Part shown: positions 1 to 5,192 of the stretch, one piece after another
How the letters are laid out: each line of letters starts with the position of its first letter
How positions within the stretch are numbered: position 1 is the stretch's first letter
Assembly (NCBI GenBank): GCA_021732965.1
Contig: JAKFVZ010000101.1
Span: 1 to 5,192 of the forward strand
Reading direction: 5' to 3'
DNA: 5,192 bases
From: Reyranella sp.
GTDB lineage: Bacteria > Pseudomonadota > Alphaproteobacteria > Reyranellales > Reyranellaceae
Made by a program: the position numbers and the translations under genes
The notes under the pieces: model-generated
Databases searched by the model: none
Told to the model about the DNA's origin: nothing
The model's input: the letters and a program-made list of their open reading frames with translations, nothing else

Positions 1-863
1 GGCCCCAGTTCGCTGCCCTCGGCCGTGTGGTTGTAGACGACGTCGAGGATGAGCTCGAGGCCGGCCGCGTGCAGCCGGCGCACCGCGATGCGCAACTCGT
101 CGAGCGTGCCGTCGGAGAGATAGCGCGGCTCCGGCGCGAAGAAGGCGATGCTGTTGTAGCCCCAGTAGTTTCGCAGGCCCTTCTCGATCAGGTAGCGATC
201 CTGCACGAAGGCATGGATCGGTAGCAGTTCCACCGTCGTGACGCCGAGCCGGCGAAGGTGGTCGATGAACATGGGATCGCCGAGGGCGGCAAAGGTACCA
301 CGCTCGTTGGACCGCAGATCCTGCCGCATCATGCTGAGGCCACGCACATGCGCCTCATAGATTACCGTGTCCGACCACGGCACCGCCGGCGGCCGGTCGT
401 CAGCCCAGTTGAAACTGTCGTCGGCGACGACCGCCTTCATCACGCCCGGCGCACTGTCACGCCGATCGAACGAGAGATCGGCCCGCGCCGAGTTGACGCG
501 ATAACCGTAAAGCGCGTCGGCATTGCGCATCTCGCCGGTCAGCCGCCGCGCATAAGGATCGAGCAGCAGTTTGTGCGGGTTGAAGCGATGGCCGGCCTGC
601 GGCTCGTATGGGCCGTGCGCCCGATAGCCGTAGGCGAGACCCGCGCGCGCATTCGGCAGATAGCCGTGCCAGACTTCGTCGGTGCACTCGGGTAAATCGA
701 ACCGTGCGAGTTCTCGCCGGCCCGACGGGTCGAAGATGCAGAGTTCCATCCGTGTCGCGTGGGCCGAGAAGACGGCGAAGTTGGTGCCGAGGCCGTCCCA
801 GGTGGCGCCGAGAGGATAGGAAGAACCCGGCAGAAGCCGGTCGGGCCACTGTGAAGATGCCAT
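1..863 (-). CDS. glgX: Glycogen debranching enzyme GlgX, N-terminal part (runs off left edge)
   Basis: GlgX is a cytoplasmic GH13 (subfamily 11) isoamylase-type enzyme that hydrolyses alpha-1,6 branch linkages, mainly the short stubs left on phosphorylase-trimmed glycogen. The frame begins at ATG 863-861 and stays open to base 1, giving 287 residues of a protein normally about 650-720 long; the 3' part is outside the window. Residues about 14-105 form the N-terminal CBM48 beta-sandwich (PLGATWDGLGTNFAVFSAHA at 17-36, WHGYLP at 65-70, YGYRAHGPY at 78-86, GHRFNPHKLLLDPYAR at 91-106). The barrel starts around 165 with VIYEAHVRGL (167-176), followed by NYWGYNSIAFFAPEPRY (232-248). Conserved GH13 region I is DVVYNH at 274-279. 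The sequence parallels E. coli GlgX from the first residues, which supports this start, and a GAGG motif lies six bases upstream. The nucleophile and acid/base regions fall off the window, so activity cannot be judged. It is probably co-transcribed and coupled with glgB. The TreX/GlgX family assignment is firm; strict physiological substrate is inferred. Confidence 0.95.
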   Translation of the reverse strand, partial: MASSQWPDRLLPGSSYPLGATWDGLGTNFAVFSAHATRMELCIFDPSGRRELARFDLPECTDEVWHGYLPNARAGLAYGYRAHGPYEPQAGHRFNPHKLLLDPYARRLTGEMRNADALYGYRVNSARADLSFDRRDSAPGVMKAVVADDSFNWADDRPPAVPWSDTVIYEAHVRGLSMMRQDLRSNERGTFAALGDPMFIDHLRRLGVTTVELLPIHAFVQDRYLIEKGLRNYWGYNSIAFFAPEPRYLSDGTLDELRIAVRRLHAAGLELILDVVYNHTAEGSELG

Positions 864-864
864 G

Positions 865-3072
865 CTATGCCTCGCTGCGCAGGATTACCGTCGCGAGCGG
901 CGGCAGGGTGAGTTGAACGGAGTGGGATTGTCCATGCGATGGTTGATCGAGCGCCTCGACGCCGCCGTCGTTGCCGAGATCGCTGCCGCCATAGAAACGT
1001 GAGTCGGTGTTGGCGACCTCGCGCCAGCGGCCAGCCTTCGGCACGCCGATGCGATAGCCTTGCCGGGGCATCGGCGTCATGTTGCAGACCACGAGGAGCG
1101 GCGCGCCCTTGTCGCTGGTGCGGAAGAACGCGAAGACCGAGTTGGCGCGATCGTCGCCCACGATCCAGGCGAAGCCGGCAGGATCGGCGTCCGACCCGTG
1201 CAGCGACACCTCGGATGCGTAGAGATGATTGAGGTCGCGCACCAGACGCTGGATGCCGGCATGTCTGCCGTCATCGATCAGATGCCAGTCGACCTCGCCA
1301 TCGTGGTTCCATTCGCGCTCCTGGGCGATCTCGCTGCCCATGAACAAGAGCTTCTTGCCGGGATGCGCCCACATGAAACCGAGATAGGCCCGGAGATTGG
1401 CGAAACGCTGCCAGCGATCGCCGGGCATCTTGCCCAGAAGCGAACCCTTTCCATGCACGACCTCGTCATGGGAGATCGGCAGCACAAAGCGCTCGGAGAA
1501 GGCGTAGACGAGGCCGAACGTCAGCTTGTCGTGGTGATAAGCGCGGTGAATCGGCTCGTGCTCGACGTACTGGAGCGTGTCATGCATCCAGCCCATGTTC
1601 CATTTGAAGGAAAAGCCAAGCCCATTGGGCAACGGTGCCGAAACCCCGGGCCAGGCCGTCGATTCCTCGGCCACCATGATCGCGCCGGGGCAGCGTTCGG
1701 CGACCACCGCATTGAGATGGCGCAAGAAACCGATGGCTTCGAGATTCTCGCGGCCGCCATGGATGTTGGGAATCCAGGCGTCTGACGGGCGGCTGTAGTC
1801 GCGATAGAGCATCGAGGCCACGGCATCGACACGCAGGCCGTCGATGTGGAAGCGCTCAAGCCAATGCAGCGCGCTGGCGATCAGGAACCCCTGAACCTCG
1901 CGCCGACCGAAATTGTAGATGTAGGTGTTCCAGTCGTGATGGTAGCCCTCGCGGGGATCGAGGTGCTCGTAGAGCGCCGTCCCGTCGAAGCGTGCAAGCC
2001 CGTGGCTATCGGTCGGGAAATGCGCCGGCACCCAGTCGAGCAGCACGCCGATGCCGGCACGATGCGCGGCATCGACGAATCGCGCGAAGGATTCGGGCGA
2101 ACCGTAGCGCGCCGCCGGTGCGAAGAGACCGAGAGGCTGGTAGCCCCAGGAGCCGCCAAACGGATGCTCGGTCACCGGCAGGAGCTCGACATGGGTGAAC
2201 CCCATCTCCTTGAGATAGGGAATGAGACGCTCGGCCAGAAAGTCCCACATCGGTCGCTTGGGCCCGCTCGCCCCTGCCGCCTGCTTCATCCACGAACCGG
2301 CATGGACTTCGTAGATCGAGATCGGCGCCGTGGCGGACTGACGCTCGGCGCGGCCGGCCATCCACGCCTCGTCGGTCCATTGATGAGCAGCGGGCGATGC
2401 GACGATCGAGGCTGTGGCCGGCGCCAGCTCGGCCTGCTGCGCCATCGGATCCGCCTTTTCGGGTTGCCGCACGCCACGCGGCCCGACGATATCGAACTTG
2501 TAGCGGGCGCCGGCGTCGAGGCGCGGGACGAAGATCTCCCAGACGCCGGCAGAGGAACGCAGCCGCATCGGATGGCGCCGACGGTCCCAGGAATTGAAAT
2601 CGCCGATCACGGCGACACGTTCGGCATTCGGCGCCCAGACGGCGAAACGCACACCCTCGACGCCGTCCATCGACACGACGTTGGCGCCCAGGGCCTTGGC
2701 GAGCTCGAAGTGCCGACCCTCGCTGAAGAGATGCAGGTCGAGATCACCGAGTACCGGACCGAAGGCATAGGGGTCCTCGGTCTCCTGAACGGCCGATGGC
2801 CAGTGGATGCGCAGGAGATAGTCGCCTCCCGAGGACGTGACCGTACCCTCAAACAATCCCGACACCGCGGCCTGTGAGAGTTCGCCCCAGGACTTCCCGT
2901 CATCGCGGCCAATCACCTCGACGGCACGGGCGCCCGGCAGGAAGGCGCGCACGATGCGGCCGCCATTGCTCTCGTGCGGCCCCAGGAAGGCAAAGACATC
3001 GAGCGGGCGTCCGGCTGCCAGCGCGTCCGCGGTCTCGCGGTCGAGCCGTGCGGTCTGCGTCACGGCGTTCAT
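865..3072 (-). CDS. glgB: 1,4-alpha-glucan branching enzyme GlgB
   Basis: GlgB (EC 2.4.1.18, GH13 subfamily 9) cleaves an alpha-1,4 glucan chain and transfers the piece to a 6-hydroxyl, creating the alpha-1,6 branches of glycogen in the cytoplasm. The gene is complete at 735 residues, against 728 for E. coli GlgB. Residues about 20-115 are the N1 domain and about 125-225 the CBM48 domain (VRFAVWAPNAERVAVIGDFN at 141-160). The GH13 barrel follows from about 250 (SIYEVHAGSW). Region I is DWVPAHF (346-352). Region II is GLRVDAVASM with the nucleophile Asp416. Region III is VAEESTAWPG with acid/base Glu469. Region IV is SHDEVVHGKGS with the transition-state stabiliser Asp536. These match E. coli D405, E458 and D526. 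The C-terminal beta domain (about 620-735) ends in the typical LTLPPLATVIL. The start is fixed by the ATGA overlap with treS-mak; no strong Shine-Dalgarno precedes it, so translational coupling is likely. Nothing in the sequence suggests truncation or a frameshift. Confidence 0.98.
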   Translation of the reverse strand: MNAVTQTARLDRETADALAAGRPLDVFAFLGPHESNGGRIVRAFLPGARAVEVIGRDDGKSWGELSQAAVSGLFEGTVTSSGGDYLLRIHWPSAVQETEDPYAFGPVLGDLDLHLFSEGRHFELAKALGANVVSMDGVEGVRFAVWAPNAERVAVIGDFNSWDRRRHPMRLRSSAGVWEIFVPRLDAGARYKFDIVGPRGVRQPEKADPMAQQAELAPATASIVASPAAHQWTDEAWMAGRAERQSATAPISIYEVHAGSWMKQAAGASGPKRPMWDFLAERLIPYLKEMGFTHVELLPVTEHPFGGSWGYQPLGLFAPAARYGSPESFARFVDAAHRAGIGVLLDWVPAHFPTDSHGLARFDGTALYEHLDPREGYHHDWNTYIYNFGRREVQGFLIASALHWLERFHIDGLRVDAVASMLYRDYSRPSDAWIPNIHGGRENLEAIGFLRHLNAVVAERCPGAIMVAEESTAWPGVSAPLPNGLGFSFKWNMGWMHDTLQYVEHEPIHRAYHHDKLTFGLVYAFSERFVLPISHDEVVHGKGSLLGKMPGDRWQRFANLRAYLGFMWAHPGKKLLFMGSEIAQEREWNHDGEVDWHLIDDGRHAGIQRLVRDLNHLYASEVSLHGSDADPAGFAWIVGDDRANSVFAFFRTSDKGAPLLVVCNMTPMPRQGYRIGVPKAGRWREVANTDSRFYGGSDLGNDGGVEALDQPSHGQSHSVQLTLPPLATVILRSEA
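870..873 (-). promoter_or_regulatory. Ribosome binding site of glgX
   Basis: Read on the minus strand, GAGG sits in the penultimate codons of glgB, six bases before the glgX ATG at 863-861. This is good Shine-Dalgarno spacing and it supports the chosen GlgX start. The site lies inside glgB coding sequence, so ribosomes terminating at the glgB stop (867-865) are placed to restart on glgX. Confidence 0.6.
3069..3072 (-). other. ATGA stop/start overlap between treS-mak and glgB
   Basis: On the minus strand the glgB ATG (3072-3070) overlaps the treS-mak TGA (3071-3069) by four bases. The preceding 20 or so bases are very GC-rich and show only a weak purine run (GCGGA) near the usual Shine-Dalgarno position. 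This arrangement is the usual signature of termination-reinitiation coupling, and would help keep maltokinase and branching enzyme output in proportion. The overlap is seen directly; the coupling is inferred. Confidence 0.75.
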
Positions 3073-5192
3073 GCGCTGTCCGCGGGCGGCGCGTCGCGCA
3101 GGAGACGGGCCGCCAATCGCGACAGGCCGGACATCGGGATCGGCACCCAGGACGGCCGGTTCGCTGCTTCGTAGCAGATTTCGTAGGCCGCCTTCTCCGC
3201 GAGGAAGAAGTCGAGCAGCTCGCCTCGATCCATGCCGGGCAGGCCCGCCGTCGCCTCGAGATAGGCTTTGAGGAAGGCCCTCTGAGCCCCCTTGCGCAGG
3301 CGGGTGACGAGCGTCAGTCGCCGCGCCGGCGGCACGCGATTGGCGATGATGTTCTTCGGGTCGAGCGTCGTGGCGACGGCATAGTCGAACGAGCGCAGCA
3401 GGCCCGCCACGTCACGCATCGGGCTGGCCTTCCGCCGCCGCTCTTCCAGAGGTCGCGCCGGCTCGCCCTCGAAGTCGATGATGTAGGCATCGGCGCTGGC
3501 GATCAGCACCTGGCCCAGATGGAAGTCGCCATGGATGCGCGTCACGAGCGATTCAAGGCCACTCTGCGCGAGCTGCTTCAGGAGATCGGTGAGTGCCTGG
3601 CGTCGGTCGAGCAGACGCTTGGCATCCGCCGTGGCGGCGTCGTTGTCCCAGGCGCCGATGCCGGCAATCGTGTCCATCGCCTGATCCAGTAGATTGGTTG
3701 CGCGCTCGACCCAGGCCGCCACGTCCTTTGGTCCGGCCTTGTGTGGCGCGAAAGCTTCGTCATCGGTCGGGCGCGCCAGCACCTGATGCATGGCGCCGAG
3801 CTGACGCCCGATCGTGGCGGCGAAGGTGTGATAATCCTCGATATCGTCGTCGCGCGACTCCGCCGTTGCCTCGCGGCTGGCGAGATTGTCCAGCGCGCGG
3901 TTGAACTGGTTCAACGTCCAGGTCCAGGCATCGCCCTGGTTGCGCACGAAGGCCTGCGCGATGGCGAGCGCATGCCGCTGGCCGTCCGGTGCGATGCGCG
4001 TGACCTCGCCCAGCAGCGCCGGGGCATTGGCGAAGCTGTGGCTGGTCAGATAGCGGCTCATCTCGGCTTCGGGATGCTCGCCGGGCTGGATGCGCCGAAA
4101 GATCTTGAGCATCACCGCGTCGTCGACCACCAGTGAACTGTTGGACTGTTCCGCCGTGAGCCACATGACCGGCGCTTCGGCCGGTCGTTTGAGTTCATCG
4201 GCCTTGTCGGCAGTGGATTCGAAGACGATCCGGCCCTCCGGCGCTTCGATCTCGATGCCCGCAGCCATCGCCGCCAGGATCTCGCGGCCGAACTCAGGCA
4301 CGGCAAAGGCATCCGTGAGCAGGCCGATGCGACGGCCGCGGCGCACGCGCGCCAGCGCGAGTTGCGAGGGCAGCGCGGCGGCCTGCTCGTCCTCCCAGCT
4401 CATCGACAGCGGCAACAGCCAGCGGCTGGTCTCGCCGCCCGCCTGCACCTCGACCTCGCCCAGCAGGAGGTCGCGACCGGCGCCGCCCGGCAAGCGCGCG
4501 AGATAGGCGAAGCGCGAGGCCTTCAGCGCCTTGTCCTTGGCGCCGAACCAGCGGCGCTTGGCGAGATACGGCGGCAGCGATTCGCGCTCCAGCATCGGCG
4601 CGGCCGCCTGCACGCCCTCGCTCAACGGCCCGCGTAGCACGACGGTCACATAGTCGGGCAGCGGTTCCGGCGCCGGCGTGTGCCACGAGGGTGCCTCGGT
4701 CTCGCTCGCAAGAATGAACCAGTAAAATCCATACGGCGGCAGCGTCAGCAGATAGGTGAGCTGCCCGATCGGCGGGAACAGCGAGCCGCCGTTCAGCTCG
4801 ACCGGCACGCGGCCGGCAAACTCGGAGAGGTCGAGCTCCACCGCCTGCGGCGTGCGCGAGACGTTGGCGACGCAGAGGATCACCTCGCCGTCGAGTTCGC
4901 GCAGGTAGGCCAGAACCTTGCGGTTCTTCGGATAGATGAAGCGCAAGGTGCCGCGCCCGAAGGCGGCATGGGTACGCCGCACCGCGATCATCTTCCGCGT
5001 CCAGTGCAGCAGCGAATGGACATCGCGCGTCTGGGCCTCGACGTTCACCGTCTCGTAGCCGTAGAGCGCGTCCATGATGGTCGGCAGGGCGAGCGCCGCG
5101 GGATCGGCGCGCGAGAAGCCGCCGTTACGGTCGGGCGACCATTGCATCGGCGTGCGCACGCCGTCGCGGTCGCCGAGGCGGATATTGTCGCC
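3069..5192 (-). CDS. treS: Trehalose synthase/maltokinase fusion (TreS-Mak), C-terminal part (5' end off right edge)
   Basis: The frame is open from base 5192 to the TGA at 3071-3069, giving 707 visible residues. Residue numbers here count from the window edge. Residues 1 to about 95 are the end of a GH13_16 trehalose synthase barrel (GDNIRLGDRDGVRTPMQW at 1-18, GYETVNVEAQ at about 45-54). They are followed by its C-terminal beta domain to about 165 (ending near LPPYGFYWFIL). TreS interconverts trehalose and maltose; its catalytic triad lies outside the window. From about 200 to 700 is a maltokinase (Mak/Pep2), which makes maltose 1-phosphate from maltose and ATP. It starts with the cap motif PPYLAKRRWFGAKDK (about 207-221), then the nucleotide-binding Lys363 in MLKIFRR and Glu377 in HPEAEMSRYL. 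The catalytic loop HGDFHLGQ has Asp556, the metal site DFEGEP has Asp573, and SPMRDVAGLLRSFDYA follows at about 590-605. All visible kinase motifs are intact. Full fusions of this kind are about 1,100 residues, so roughly 400 are missing. There is no stop or restart between the two domains, so this is a true fusion. The GTG at 5159-5157 is an internal valine, not the start. Confidence 0.96.
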   Translation of the reverse strand, partial: GDNIRLGDRDGVRTPMQWSPDRNGGFSRADPAALALPTIMDALYGYETVNVEAQTRDVHSLLHWTRKMIAVRRTHAAFGRGTLRFIYPKNRKVLAYLRELDGEVILCVANVSRTPQAVELDLSEFAGRVPVELNGGSLFPPIGQLTYLLTLPPYGFYWFILASETEAPSWHTPAPEPLPDYVTVVLRGPLSEGVQAAAPMLERESLPPYLAKRRWFGAKDKALKASRFAYLARLPGGAGRDLLLGEVEVQAGGETSRWLLPLSMSWEDEQAAALPSQLALARVRRGRRIGLLTDAFAVPEFGREILAAMAAGIEIEAPEGRIVFESTADKADELKRPAEAPVMWLTAEQSNSSLVVDDAVMLKIFRRIQPGEHPEAEMSRYLTSHSFANAPALLGEVTRIAPDGQRHALAIAQAFVRNQGDAWTWTLNQFNRALDNLASREATAESRDDDIEDYHTFAATIGRQLGAMHQVLARPTDDEAFAPHKAGPKDVAAWVERATNLLDQAMDTIAGIGAWDNDAATADAKRLLDRRQALTDLLKQLAQSGLESLVTRIHGDFHLGQVLIASADAYIIDFEGEPARPLEERRRKASPMRDVAGLLRSFDYAVATTLDPKNIIANRVPPARRLTLVTRLRKGAQRAFLKAYLEATAGLPGMDRGELLDFFLAEKAAYEICYEAANRPSWVPIPMSGLSRLAARLLRDAPPADSA

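Noticed and set aside
258..695. A 145-codon plus-strand open frame opposite glgX
   Set aside because: It is antisense in register to the conserved CBM48 and early barrel of GlgX, with no family resemblance and no separate regulatory context.
1060..1785. A 241-codon plus-strand open frame opposite the 3' half of glgB
   Set aside because: It is in the same mirror register as the larger antisense frame over glgB and lies over the conserved catalytic regions III and IV of GlgB. No domain is recognisable in its translation.
1846..2877. A 343-codon open frame on the plus strand, opposite glgB
   Set aside because: It is antisense to the conserved GlgB catalytic core and N-terminal domains, begins at GTG without a visible Shine-Dalgarno, and its codons align position-for-position (1 with 3, 2 with 2) with the glgB codons. 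That register commonly yields long mirror frames in GC-rich genes. The translation is rich in Arg, Gly and His with no recognisable domain.
3073..3110. GC-rich stretch just before the glgB start, considered as a hairpin or regulatory element
   Set aside because: It is in-frame coding sequence for the C-terminus of maltokinase (the Ala/Pro/Asp-rich tail). The inverted pieces are short and imperfect, and no more than expected at this base composition.
2874..3692. A 272-codon plus-strand open frame spanning the treS-mak/glgB junction
   Set aside because: It overlaps two well-supported minus-strand genes, is Arg-rich of low-complexity character near its start, and is in the mirror register with the maltokinase codons. 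It is best explained as a GC-driven shadow.
5157..5159. GTG as a possible start of a shorter protein in the treS-mak frame
   Set aside because: The frame stays open upstream to the window edge with typical TreS residues (GDNIRLGDRDG), and the GTG lies inside the conserved DGVRTPMQW motif, so it encodes an internal valine.

Overview
This is a GC-rich (by eye, roughly mid-60s percent), gene-dense bacterial segment in which all three genes lie on the minus strand and coding covers essentially every base. The codon use, the protein sequences and above all the fused trehalose synthase/maltokinase next to glgB suggest a proteobacterium, most likely an alphaproteobacterium of the Hyphomicrobiales (Rhizobiales) type. 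The lineage is an inference from gene style, not a demonstrated assignment.

In transcription order (right to left) the window holds: (1) the C-terminal 707 residues of a TreS-Mak fusion (trehalose synthase plus maltokinase), which enters at the right edge with its N-terminus outside; (2) a complete 735-residue 1,4-alpha-glucan branching enzyme, GlgB, whose ATG overlaps the treS-mak stop as ATGA; and (3) the first 287 residues of a glycogen debranching enzyme, GlgX, which starts one base after the glgB stop and runs off the left edge. The spacing of 4 bases of overlap and then a 1-base gap makes this a single transcription unit with likely translational coupling. No promoter, terminator, RNA gene, mobile element, repeat array or CRISPR is visible, and there is no intergenic stretch in which one could sit.

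Together the genes fit trehalose and alpha-glucan (glycogen) metabolism of the GlgE-pathway kind. TreS interconverts trehalose and maltose, Mak phosphorylates maltose to maltose 1-phosphate, a GlgE maltosyltransferase (not in the window, expected nearby) would polymerise it, GlgB adds alpha-1,6 branches, and GlgX removes short branches during turnover. All catalytic motifs that fall inside the window are intact.

I found no evidence of an undescribed system here. The many long plus-strand open frames are antisense shadows of these genes.
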